The translations under genes and the position numbers were made by a program. A stretch of DNA of 43,720 nt from NCBI RefSeq assembly GCF_016757215.1, contig NZ_JAESIY010000020.1, forward strand, positions 1 through 43,720, in the 5' to 3' direction. Shown piece by piece: positions 8,540 to 17,148 of this stretch; positions within the stretch are counted from its first letter, which is position 1, and each line of letters begins with the position of its first letter. This DNA is from Fulvivirga sediminis. GTDB lineage: Bacteria; Bacteroidota; Bacteroidia; Cytophagales; Cyclobacteriaceae. A model generated the notes under the pieces. That model was given only the letters and a program-made list of their open reading frames with translations, was not told the origin of the DNA and did not search any database.

Positions 8540-9514
8540 ATGCGAAGAGATATGAAAGATGCTCGTTTCCAATTATTGCTATCACGCTATCTTACTGGTG
8601 AAGCTAGTGAACAGGAGGTGCGGCAAGTTGAAGCTTTTTATGCTAAGAATCAGTCAAAGACTTCAAGGCTTAAAACTTGGTCAGTAGAAGAAAAGGTAGA
8701 ATTAAAGGCGGCTATAAAATCGCAGGTATGGCGGGCCACAGGTATCCACAAAAAAAATAAGCGAAAAAGAAGTTTCTATATATTAAGAGTAGCTGCCTCT
8801 TTGCTTTTCTTCTTCTCAGTTTTGTCAGGCATTTACTATGTGATAAATAGAAAGGAGAGTCAAGAAGTCTATATAACTAAAGTGACGGAGCCAGGCCATA
8901 AGGCTACTGTCTTTTTGAGCGATGGTACTACGGTAACACTTAACTCTGGTAGTAAGCTGCAATATCCGGAAATGTTTATAGGCCAGGAACGGATAGTAAA
9001 AATAGAGGGTGAAGCCTTTTTCAATGTAGCCAAAGATGCTCATAAGCCATTTATAGTAAAAGCACCTCAACTTACTACAAAGGTTCTGGGCACTTCATTT
9101 AATATCAGTACTTATTCAGAAAACCCTGCTTCAGTCACCCTGGTAACGGGTAGGGTAGATGTTTTTTCAGAAAAAGGTTCCGTAAAACTAGCGCCGGGAG
9201 ATATGGCGGTATTAGACCGTAAAACTGGTGAGTTTGAAATAGAAGAGGCTGACTTGCAAATGCTTAATTGGCGGAATGGTGTGCTTGTTTTCAAAAGTGC
9301 CAAGCTTCGGGAGGTGGTCAATAAATTATCGCGATGGTATAATGTACATATGGAGGTGAAAGAGGTGTGGGCTGAGGAGTGTCTAATCAGTGCAACTTAT
9401 GAAAATGAATCACTACACCACGTGCTGGAAAGTTTGAAATTTATTTATGGATTAGAATATGAAATTATGGCTAATAATAAGGTGATCCTTCAAGGAAATC
9501 CATGTAAAAAATAA
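8540..9514 (+). CDS. FecR-family anti-sigma factor
   Basis: A 324-residue protein with an N-terminal cytosolic sigma-binding part (RYLTGEASEQEVRQVEAFY), one membrane segment around residues 78-101 (AASLLFFFSVLSGIYYVI) and a periplasmic FecR domain (VFLSDGTTVTLNSGSKLQYP). The C-terminal DUF4974-type domain carries FKSAKLREVVNKLSRWYNV. It would sense the occupied receptor through its periplasmic half and release the FecI-like sigma factor. The ATG at 8540 was chosen because it gives the usual N-terminal length; an ATG four codons later is possible. It lies 176 bases after the sigma gene, with an AT-rich spacer that may hold its own promoter. Confidence 0.9.
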   Translation: MRRDMKDARFQLLLSRYLTGEASEQEVRQVEAFYAKNQSKTSRLKTWSVEEKVELKAAIKSQVWRATGIHKKNKRKRSFYILRVAASLLFFFSVLSGIYYVINRKESQEVYITKVTEPGHKATVFLSDGTTVTLNSGSKLQYPEMFIGQERIVKIEGEAFFNVAKDAHKPFIVKAPQLTTKVLGTSFNISTYSENPASVTLVTGRVDVFSEKGSVKLAPGDMAVLDRKTGEFEIEEADLQMLNWRNGVLVFKSAKLREVVNKLSRWYNVHMEVKEVWAEECLISATYENESLHHVLESLKFIYGLEYEIMANNKVILQGNPCKK

Positions 9515-9516
9515 GA

Positions 9517-9547
9517 AGCCAGAACCTGCTGGGAACAGGCTCTGGCT
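9517..9547 (+). promoter_or_regulatory. RNA hairpin between anti-sigma and receptor genes
   Basis: A 12-bp near-perfect stem: AGCCAGAACCTG pairs with CAGGCTCTGGCT with one mismatch around a 7-base loop. There is no U-run after it. It lies in the 79-base gap between fecR-like and the receptor gene, so it may be an attenuator, a processing or stability element, or a weak terminator that lowers receptor read-through. Confidence 0.5.
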
Positions 9548-9593
9548 ATATTCTTAAACAGTAAAATACTATTTAAAAACGCTTAACAAAAAT

Positions 9594-12500
9594 ATGAATT
9601 TAAACCTGACTTCACTATTCAGAATAGTGATTATTATGGCAGTACGTCTGTTTTTTATCTATCTCGTTACACTGCAAGTAGCCTTGGCTCACTCCTCTGC
9701 CGGACAGCGGCTGGATGAGACCTTTTTGGAGCTGCAAGTCACCGATGCTTCCTTAAAAGAAGTGATCGGTAAGGTGCAGGAATTAACTCCTTTTCATTTT
9801 GCTTTTCATGATGGTGATTTGAATAGCAGCAAAAAGTACTCATTTTACGAGGACAAAGTGTCTTTGAAACAGGTGCTTGAGGAATTGGCTAAAGAAGAGG
9901 GTATCACCTTCAGGAGAATTAATAACACTATTTCTATTAAGAGACAGAAGGACCTATGGCCGCCAAAGGTGGCAGTTGTTGAACACACTGTGAGCAATGG
10001 AGGCATTTCAGGGCATGTGAAAGATCAGGAATCGGGAACTGACCTCATTGGGGCTTCCGTAGTGATTGAAGGTAAGAACTATGGGGCGGTTTCTGATATC
10101 AATGGCAATTTCTATATTAAAAATGTTCCTGCTGGTGAGTATGCGCTGATCATATCTTATGTAGGCTATAATACCAGAAAGCTAGAAGGAATTAAGGTGC
10201 TGGCTGATAATAATGTCGAAATCTTAGTGGAACTCTCTCCTAATACTCAGGAGCTTAGTGAAGTGGTGGTAACAGCTGATATTCCTGTACAATATGCTCC
10301 CATTAAAAACTCCACTGAAATATCTCTAGTCTCTAATATAAAGGCTGAAACAGGTATAGTTACAGGTATTTCCAGTCAACAGATATCCCAGTCGCTAGAC
10401 AGAGATGCGGCCGATGTAATGCAGCGGGTGCCGGGAGTAAATTTGATGAACAACTTTGTCCTGGTGCGTGGCCTTTCGCAGCGCTACACCATGACCTACA
10501 TCAACGGCATGATGGCACCTAGCACAGAAGAAGATCAAAGGGCCTTTTCTTTCAATGTACTTCCCAGTGGTCTCATTGATAATATCATGGTATATAAAAG
10601 TCCCGCACCAGAGCTAAGAGGAGGTTTCTCTGGTGGAGTGATTAAAGTGTCTACCAAGCAACCCTCAGCGGCCAGACGTATTCAAGTGAGTTTCTCCGGA
10701 CAGTACCGTGAAGGATCATCTTTTGAAGATGCTTATTCTAATAGTGGAGCCACCGGACAAGACTGGCTCGGGGGCGGACTGGAAGACAGAAAGTACCCGG
10801 ATAAATTTTACGATCCCAACTACCGATGGGAAGGAATACAGGGCAACCCCTATGCACAGCGTGCTGTAATAGACGAGTATCCCAAGCCTTATAATCTTGA
10901 AAGAGATAAATATGACTTTGATAAACGGCTAAGAATCAACTATTATGATTCCTGGAAAATAGGCGAGGTAAGGTTGAATAACCTCACCTCAGTGGGGTAT
11001 ACCAGCCAGAGTCAGTTTATTACAGGTAAAACTAATGGCAATAGTGTACCTGCCATATCTTACGAGGAGGCTGAGATCAATAATCTGGATTGGGAAGGTA
11101 CAGATAGCCTTTATAATAAAAGTGTTCGGCTCAGTGCCTTAGAAAGCATAGGGTTGAATATAAATAAAAATCATAGTGTGGCATTTACCGGATTTTATAA
11201 CAGATCAGTGGATGATGAAACCAATTTGAGAGATCAAAAAAGATTTGTCACTAGTACCAATTACAATGACGTAAAACTGGTCAATTACGAATACAGTGTG
11301 CAGGATTTGTGGACAGCGCAGCTGAGTGGTGAGCATACCTTAGGTCAGCATCAGTTCTCATGGAGAGCAGGCAAAAACTATGCGTCACGACAGGCGCCAG
11401 ATATTCAAAGCTTTCAGTTTAATACGACACATAGTATGGAGGTAAGGGGATCTACGGATCGGGTATTGAGACGCGGATCTATGTTTACTGATGAAGATGG
11501 TACCACTTACGGGCTAGACTATCGCACAAAAATAAAAGACCAATACCTGGTAAAGTCGGGAGTCATGCGTCAGCAGCAGCAACGTGATTTTGAAAGCTGG
11601 TACTATTTATTAGATAAGAAAACATCTACGCCGGGTGAATACGATTTACAATCTCCTGATGATCTTATTTGGTTTCATCTGAGCGAAGCGATGGCCGATA
11701 GTTTGTATATAAACCCAGAGACCGGAGAGGGATTGTATATATATAGGGATTACAGCGAAGGTAAATTCTCTGTCGACAATAACTACACGGCGGCTTATCT
11801 TGGTACAGAAATTCCTTTTATAAATAAGAAGTTCCAGCTCAATGCAGGGCTGAGGTATGAGGCCTATGAACGACATCTCTATGATGAGCTTGGCAGAGAG
11901 TTGATTACCAGTAATGGATATGATAGAGAGACCGGTAATGCCAGGGGAGATACACTATCAGAAGGTCCAAAGCAGGAATATTTACTGCCTTCAGCTAGTC
12001 TTAACTGGAACATTCTTGACAACATGCGCCTAACGGCTTCTTATGGAAAAACCATAGATCGACCGGCCTATCGCGAAACGGCGCCTTTTCAGTACTATGA
12101 TTTTGGTACCAATACCATTCTTCTTGGAGATGCCAGTCTCAAGGATGCTACCATCCATAACTACGACTTGCGATGGGAGTACTATCCTACAGAGGGAGAG
12201 TTTCTGGCCGTAGGTGCTTTCTATAAGGATATGAATGATATCGTAGAAACAGCCAACAGGCCAACCAACAATGAATCTGGCTATATCTATGCCACTTATG
12301 TGAATACACCAGAAGCCACTGTGAAAGGTATAGAACTGGAGGTAAGAAAAAGCCTGAGATTTATTCCGTGGCACCCCATGAAGTACTTTTCTGTGATAGC
12401 TAACTATGCCCTTATCAAGAATGAAATAAAACCTGACCTTACTCTTGATGAAGTGCCTGGTGATGGCAAAAAACGAACCTTCGTAGGAGGTGCTCCTTAT

Positions 12501-12881
12501 ATGCTCAATGCCAACCTATACTTTGAGCAGCCTGAATGGGGTACCACTTTTAGTGTGCTAGTCAATAGTATAGGTGACAGAATGATTGTGGCACCTGCCG
12601 CTCGCCGATCACCTATCTATGAACAAGGCAGAACCACATTAGATCTCGTATTTCAGCAAAAGCTGGCATCATTCCTAACACTGAAAGCCGGCGTGCAAAA
12701 CTTGCTGGATGCCAAGATACTTCAGTACAGAGATCAGAATATGGATGGAAAATTCGATCCGGATAAGATACAGACGGTGTCTTATTATCAGGGAGGTGAT
12801 ACCCGCTATGGTATCGACTATATAACTCGTGAATTCAAAATGGGCCGCTATTATTCACTAGGCTTTACGATAGAATTATAG
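9594..12881 (+). CDS. TonB-dependent outer-membrane receptor with STN signalling domain
   Basis: A 1095-residue protein. After a signal peptide (ending near VALAHS), residues about 40-110 form an STN domain (LKEVIGKVQELTPFHFAF), the part that contacts FecR. A carboxypeptidase-regulatory-like beta-sandwich follows (GISGHVKDQE, LIGASVVIEG, YVGYNTR). Then come the plug (DVMQRVPGVNLMNNFVLVRG, FSGGVIKVSTK) and a beta-barrel ending in aromatic residues (YYSLGFTIEL). It should import a ligand with TonB energy and signal its presence to the FecR/FecI pair. It is not accompanied by a SusD-like protein; a beta-helix lipoprotein follows instead. The plug resembles the non-SusC group of Bacteroidota receptors, so the substrate may be a peptide, metal complex or other non-glycan. 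It is not identifiable from sequence. Confidence 0.9.
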   Translation: MNLNLTSLFRIVIIMAVRLFFIYLVTLQVALAHSSAGQRLDETFLELQVTDASLKEVIGKVQELTPFHFAFHDGDLNSSKKYSFYEDKVSLKQVLEELAKEEGITFRRINNTISIKRQKDLWPPKVAVVEHTVSNGGISGHVKDQESGTDLIGASVVIEGKNYGAVSDINGNFYIKNVPAGEYALIISYVGYNTRKLEGIKVLADNNVEILVELSPNTQELSEVVVTADIPVQYAPIKNSTEISLVSNIKAETGIVTGISSQQISQSLDRDAADVMQRVPGVNLMNNFVLVRGLSQRYTMTYINGMMAPSTEEDQRAFSFNVLPSGLIDNIMVYKSPAPELRGGFSGGVIKVSTKQPSAARRIQVSFSGQYREGSSFEDAYSNSGATGQDWLGGGLEDRKYPDKFYDPNYRWEGIQGNPYAQRAVIDEYPKPYNLERDKYDFDKRLRINYYDSWKIGEVRLNNLTSVGYTSQSQFITGKTNGNSVPAISYEEAEINNLDWEGTDSLYNKSVRLSALESIGLNINKNHSVAFTGFYNRSVDDETNLRDQKRFVTSTNYNDVKLVNYEYSVQDLWTAQLSGEHTLGQHQFSWRAGKNYASRQAPDIQSFQFNTTHSMEVRGSTDRVLRRGSMFTDEDGTTYGLDYRTKIKDQYLVKSGVMRQQQQRDFESWYYLLDKKTSTPGEYDLQSPDDLIWFHLSEAMADSLYINPETGEGLYIYRDYSEGKFSVDNNYTAAYLGTEIPFINKKFQLNAGLRYEAYERHLYDELGRELITSNGYDRETGNARGDTLSEGPKQEYLLPSASLNWNILDNMRLTASYGKTIDRPAYRETAPFQYYDFGTNTILLGDASLKDATIHNYDLRWEYYPTEGEFLAVGAFYKDMNDIVETANRPTNNESGYIYATYVNTPEATVKGIELEVRKSLRFIPWHPMKYFSVIANYALIKNEIKPDLTLDEVPGDGKKRTFVGGAPYMLNANLYFEQPEWGTTFSVLVNSIGDRMIVAPAARRSPIYEQGRTTLDLVFQQKLASFLTLKAGVQNLLDAKILQYRDQNMDGKFDPDKIQTVSYYQGGDTRYGIDYITREFKMGRYYSLGFTIEL

Positions 12882-13063
12882 CATTAAATCTATGTTAAAT
12901 CTAGAAACACAATCTATTAATGACCTAAACCCTTATAAACCAAAAAGTCCCGCTGCTGCCCAGGGCATTGGCGAGACCAGTTGATTATGTCCAACAACTG
13001 GAAAGCCATGGACAATCTCATTTAACGTTAACACAAGTTTAATATATTTTAAACAATAATTCA

Positions 13064-14428
13064 ATGAAAAATTATAATTTTCAATCTCTTTCATTAGTTA
13101 TAATAGCATTAATTTCTTCTTTATTCGCTACTTCTTGTCAGGATGAACTGTCAGACAATCAATTAAAAGGTGAAGGTACGGCAGAGCAGGCTATTATTAC
13201 CTTGAGCGGTTCGCTTACTACTCAAACCCTTAGCAGTAGCAATACTTATATACTTGATGGATTTGTAAGAGTGCCTAGTGGTGTAACCTTAAGCATACCT
13301 GCTGGTACAGTTATAAAAGGTCTTTCTGGCACATTATCAGGTAACCCTGCTACAGGCACAGCTCCAGGTACGCTTATAGTAGAGCGTGGAGGTAAAATCT
13401 ATGCAGAAGGATCTGCTAATAATCCAGTGGTTTTCACTTCTAATAAAGCTAATCCTGCTGCCGGTGACTGGGGCGGAATTATTGTATTAGGTAAAGCCCC
13501 TGTTTGTTATGATGGTACAACTATAATCGAAGGTATTCCTACAGGAAATGGAATAGACAGAGGTTACGGAGGTAATAATTCTGCTGATGATTCTGGTATA
13601 TTAAGATATGTAAGAATAGAATATGCTGGTAATGTATTGGTAGATGGAGATGAAACTAACGGTCTTACTTTAGGTGGTGTAGGTTCAGGTACTACATTGA
13701 GCCACGTAGAAGTATACAAAGGAAAAGATGACGGATTCGAATTCTTTGGTGGTACTGTAAATGCAGATCACCTGATAGCAGCTTATAACGTAGATGATGA
13801 TTTTGATACTGATCAGGGATACAGCGGTACTATCCAATATGGTATAGCTATAAGAGATAAAGACATTTTCTCATCTTATCCTACAGGTAGCTTTGAGTCT
13901 AATGGAGATAATGATGATGCCACTGGTTGTGCATATACTAATGCTAAGTTCTATAACTTTACTGTAATAGGACCCATAGGGCCTAATACCACTTCTTTAA
14001 GTACAGCGGCACTGGCAGCTTATAATTCTGCAGCTATTATCAGAGATGGTAGTGAATTAGATATCTATAATTCTATTTTAGTAGGTTATCCAAACTATCA
14101 GCTTGAGTTAGAAACTCCTTCAGCATTTGGAAATACAGTGAATGTGGAAGGAGTAACATTAGTATCTCCTTCTTATAACTCTTTTTCTGCACAGTGTAGT
14201 AATGTTGCCAACTTGGGCAGTACAGTATCCTGTTTATCTGCAATATCTTCAGGTACAGGACGTGGCTCGTTGGTAGTCTTATCCGGCCTGAAGACTAAAG
14301 CCTGGAATCCTTCTTCTGTGCTGGATTTTCAGCCTAATAGTCAAAAAGCTGGAATCAATGGAGGTTTTCAGGGAGCAATTGGTGCTACTAGTACTGCCGG
14401 TTGGAACTCTGGCTGGGAGAAATTTTAA
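13064..14428 (+). CDS. Surface-type lipoprotein with beta-helix-like domain
   Basis: A 454-residue lipoprotein; lipobox FATSC with C25, followed by acidic QDELSDN as in surface-exported Bacteroidota lipoproteins. The body begins with a segment like VRVPSGVTLSIPAGTVIKG and runs through repetitive glycine/asparagine-rich strands (GKIYAEGSANNPVVFTS, YVRIEYAG, FEFFGGTVNADHL), typical of right-handed parallel beta-helix proteins. Two short cysteine pairs are present. Such proteins are often found directly after TonB-dependent receptors in this phylum and may act as the surface ligand-binding partner. It sits 182 bases after the receptor gene. No catalytic residues can be named. Confidence 0.75.
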   Translation: MKNYNFQSLSLVIIALISSLFATSCQDELSDNQLKGEGTAEQAIITLSGSLTTQTLSSSNTYILDGFVRVPSGVTLSIPAGTVIKGLSGTLSGNPATGTAPGTLIVERGGKIYAEGSANNPVVFTSNKANPAAGDWGGIIVLGKAPVCYDGTTIIEGIPTGNGIDRGYGGNNSADDSGILRYVRIEYAGNVLVDGDETNGLTLGGVGSGTTLSHVEVYKGKDDGFEFFGGTVNADHLIAAYNVDDDFDTDQGYSGTIQYGIAIRDKDIFSSYPTGSFESNGDNDDATGCAYTNAKFYNFTVIGPIGPNTTSLSTAALAAYNSAAIIRDGSELDIYNSILVGYPNYQLELETPSAFGNTVNVEGVTLVSPSYNSFSAQCSNVANLGSTVSCLSAISSGTGRGSLVVLSGLKTKAWNPSSVLDFQPNSQKAGINGGFQGAIGATSTAGWNSGWEKF

Positions 14429-14459
14429 TTCTACTCCTTTTTCCATACTAATTTAATGG

Positions 14460-14493
14460 ATAAGTCTCTCGTGCTTCTGCATGAGAGGCTTAT
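14460..14493 (+). promoter_or_regulatory. Strong RNA hairpin after the beta-helix lipoprotein gene
   Basis: A 15-bp stem with two G-U wobbles (ATAAGTCTCTCGTGC with GCATGAGAGGCTTAT) around a TTCT loop, 32 bases after the stop codon. No U-run follows, so it may stabilise the upstream mRNA or act as a partial terminator that sets the level of downstream genes. Confidence 0.6.
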
Positions 14494-14557
14494 TATAAAA
14501 GTGATTTACTATATGAAGAAAATGTACATAATTGTTTAAATATCAAGCATATACAAA

Positions 14558-16084
14558 ATGAAACTAACTAACAATCTTTTAAAAGTATTATGTCTGCTAA
14601 TGCTGTTAGGCGCAGGAATAACCGGGTGTAAAGATGATGATGAAGGCACCCCTATTGTGGAGCTAACCATTACGGGAATAGCACCAACCAGCGCCAGAAT
14701 AGGTGAAGAAGTGGTAATATCTGGCACAGGATTTAATAACGATTTCACACAGAATCAGGTCAAATTTACTGGTTCAGCAGGATTCATTAATGCAGTAGTG
14801 AAATCGGCCACAAATAATACTTTAACCGTTGATGTTCCTGAAGGAGCAGGCAACGGGCCTATCCAGGTAATTACAGGTGGTGAAACTGTTACTTCAACCA
14901 TGAGCTTTACTTTGGATACCAGCTTAGGCTCCCCCATTTTGAGCAGCCTTAATCCTACCAATGGCTTTGCAGGAATAGAGGTTACTATTTCAGGTGCTAG
15001 CTTTGGAGAAGATGTTAATAGTGTAAAAGTAATGTTTGGTAGTACAGAAGCTGAAATTGTCTCTATGACAGGCACATCTATAGTAGCTAAAGTTCCGTTA
15101 GGTATTGCGACAGGAGAGGTGAAAGTCACTGTTACAAGAGATGGTGTAGGTAGCGAGTCTCCATTGAATTTTACTGTAAATGCTACACCAGTTGCAGTAA
15201 AGACAGTGTACTGGTGTTCCTCAGGTACAGATGCAGGCATATACAAAGGAGAGGTTACAAGTGGTGCGGCAAATATTACAGCCCTGTATTTGGTAAAAAA
15301 CTATGAACAAGTAAGCGGTGCTGCATCTGTATCGGTAGACCCTGCAGGAGGTTATATCTACTGGGTGAGTAATGCAGGTGGTCTATTTCGGGCTGATATT
15401 AATGGAGGAGGTGATATAGAGGAGGTGATGAGCAGTTCAGAACTTCCGTTTCCCTATGACTTGGCTTTAGATTTAAACACCAGATCTGTGTATGCTTCAG
15501 CTAGTACTAATGATTTTTCAAAGGATTTTATTTATAAAAAACAAATGGATGGTTCAGGAGAAGGTGAAGTGGTGTATTCCTTTAATGATGGAGCCACTTA
15601 CGGACCAGATGCCGTAAAGTTATTTATTAATGATAGTAAGCTTTATTGGACAGATGGGCTTAAAATGGCCGTAGTACAGGGGAGCTTAGACGGAAAAGAC
15701 ACTCCGAAAGTGCTTTATGATCAAGCCAATGGCCTACAGGCTCCAAAAGGAATTGCCTTCGATCCTGATAATAACGCCATGTACATTGCTGATTATGGTT
15801 CTGGAGCCACCCCTTCCAGTAATATTTATAGGGGAACGTTAAATGGAGAAGGGGAACTAAGTGTAATTGTAGCACAAGGTGATAACGTAAATAGAGCTAT
15901 TGATTTAGAAATTGACTTAGAAAATGGATATATATTTTGGATGAATACCTCTCTAAATAATGAAGGAAGTGCTGAGGTTATGCGTTCAAATCTGGATGGA
16001 AGCAAAGTCGAAAAATTATTTGATGGGTTTGTTAATCCTGGATTTTTCGATATAGAAATAGGTGAAGTGGATACAAAAGATTAA
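14558..16084 (+). CDS. Lipoprotein with two IPT/TIG domains and a YWTD-like beta-propeller
   Basis: A 508-residue lipoprotein; lipobox GITGC with C24 and then KDDDEG, a surface-export-like acidic run. Residues about 33-125 and 128-208 are two IPT/TIG immunoglobulin-like domains (ITGIAPTSARIGEEVVISG; LSSLNPTNGFAGIEVTISG). From about residue 213 there is a propeller with LDL-receptor YWTD-type blades: VYWCSSGT, YIYWVSNAGG, LYWTDGLK, MYIADYGSG, YIFWMNTS, each followed by a phrase like ADINGGG or NLDGSK. Both modules bind proteins or glycans on cell surfaces in other systems. The next gene encodes the propeller alone, so the two are paralogues. It is probably co-transcribed with the receptor locus under the ECF sigma factor, but the ligand is unknown. 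Confidence 0.8.
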   Translation: MKLTNNLLKVLCLLMLLGAGITGCKDDDEGTPIVELTITGIAPTSARIGEEVVISGTGFNNDFTQNQVKFTGSAGFINAVVKSATNNTLTVDVPEGAGNGPIQVITGGETVTSTMSFTLDTSLGSPILSSLNPTNGFAGIEVTISGASFGEDVNSVKVMFGSTEAEIVSMTGTSIVAKVPLGIATGEVKVTVTRDGVGSESPLNFTVNATPVAVKTVYWCSSGTDAGIYKGEVTSGAANITALYLVKNYEQVSGAASVSVDPAGGYIYWVSNAGGLFRADINGGGDIEEVMSSSELPFPYDLALDLNTRSVYASASTNDFSKDFIYKKQMDGSGEGEVVYSFNDGATYGPDAVKLFINDSKLYWTDGLKMAVVQGSLDGKDTPKVLYDQANGLQAPKGIAFDPDNNAMYIADYGSGATPSSNIYRGTLNGEGELSVIVAQGDNVNRAIDLEIDLENGYIFWMNTSLNNEGSAEVMRSNLDGSKVEKLFDGFVNPGFFDIEIGEVDTKD

Positions 16085-16127
16085 TTCATAAAAATCAAAA
16101 ATTCGTTTTGAATTTTCTCTGGTTCCT

Positions 16128-16163
16128 AAGGCCGTGTCGGGAGGTGATCTTCCGTACGGCCTT
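16128..16163 (+). promoter_or_regulatory. RNA hairpin between the two propeller genes
   Basis: Outer stem AAGGCCGT/ACGGCCTT (8 bp) with an inner stem CGGGAG/CTTCCG closed by a GTGAT loop, 44 bases after the stop. An AT-rich but not U-only tail follows. It is the third long hairpin between genes of this locus. Confidence 0.55.
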
Positions 16164-16200
16164 AACCTATTTTAAATAGAATACCTATGTTTAGTGTAGA

Positions 16201-17145
16201 ATGATCATGAAAAGCATTATTTGCTCACTTTTACTTCTAGGCTTGTTTATTAGCTGTTCTGATGATTCGCCTCAGCCAATGCACAACTATACCTACCTGT
16301 ATTGGACCAGCATCAGAAATCAGCAGATTAGCAGAGCCACTTTTCTTAATGATCAATTATTAGAATCCAAGGTTTTGTACAATAGCAATAAAGGCCTCAT
16401 TTCCCCCTCAGGTTTAACAGTAGACCCCACCAACCAATGGCTCTATTGGACTGATTATGATGCGCGACAAGTTTTAAGGGCGCATATAGACGGAGGAACT
16501 AATCCTGAAATTTTATACACAGCACCTCGCCCTGGCACTGGTCCGTTGGATATTGTAAGGCAAGCCTATACTCATCGATTATATTGGACGAGGCCTTATG
16601 ATAACCTTATTTTAACTGCACCCGAAGATGGCAGTGGCCCTGTAGATACGCTGATGTCATCAGCTCAGGGGCTCCATGGTGCCTGGGGCATTTTTATGGA
16701 AGTATCAGAAGAGTACATTTATTGGATAGAATATCAGGATAACGAATTGTGGAGGCTTAAAGTGGGCGGTACTGCTGCGCCTGAACTACTGTACGCCGGA
16801 GGTAGTGGCTTTCTTAACCCTTATGCGGTAGCTATTTATGAAGCCACTGGTGAGCTGTTTATAGTAGATAATGCCCTTCCAGGTGCTTTCTATGGAGACA
16901 GAATATTGAAAGGATCCATTGATGGAAAAAGGCCTTTAGAAATACTTTATGATGCTGCTGACGGGGTGAACAATGCCTATGACCTGGCCATAGATCAGCA
17001 AACCGGGGATTTATATTGGCTGAACCAGTTAGATAATGGCAGTATTTATAAAGGTCACGTATTGGGCACACCAGGCGAGGAGGTTATTAAAGGCATAGCG
17101 CAGGGGCAGGCCTTAGAGGTTATTCATGTGATGCAAAACTTATAA
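16201..17145 (+). CDS. Lipoprotein, YWTD-like beta-propeller
   Basis: A 314-residue lipoprotein; lipobox LFISC with C19, then SDDSPQP. The whole mature part is a YWTD-type propeller: YLYWTSIRN, WLYWTDYDARQV, RLYWTRPYD, YIYWIEYQDNEL, ELFIVDNAL, DLYWLNQLDNG. Blades carry the accompanying GLISPSGLTVDPTNQ-like phrase. It matches the propeller half of the preceding protein (compare ILYDAADGVNNAYDLAID with VLYDQANGLQAPKGIAFD), so it arose by duplication with loss or gain of the TIG domains. An ATG two codons in (16207) is an equally good start. The subtilase gene begins 3 bases after its stop, so these two are translationally close and surely co-transcribed. Confidence 0.8.
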   Translation: MIMKSIICSLLLLGLFISCSDDSPQPMHNYTYLYWTSIRNQQISRATFLNDQLLESKVLYNSNKGLISPSGLTVDPTNQWLYWTDYDARQVLRAHIDGGTNPEILYTAPRPGTGPLDIVRQAYTHRLYWTRPYDNLILTAPEDGSGPVDTLMSSAQGLHGAWGIFMEVSEEYIYWIEYQDNELWRLKVGGTAAPELLYAGGSGFLNPYAVAIYEATGELFIVDNALPGAFYGDRILKGSIDGKRPLEILYDAADGVNNAYDLAIDQQTGDLYWLNQLDNGSIYKGHVLGTPGEEVIKGIAQGQALEVIHVMQNL

Positions 17146-17148
17146 GCC

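Noticed and set aside
16128-16163. Group II intron domain V, suggested by GCCGTGT and CCGTACGG
   Set aside because: The AGC triad and the two-base bulge on the 3' strand are not in place; it is a plain intergenic hairpin.
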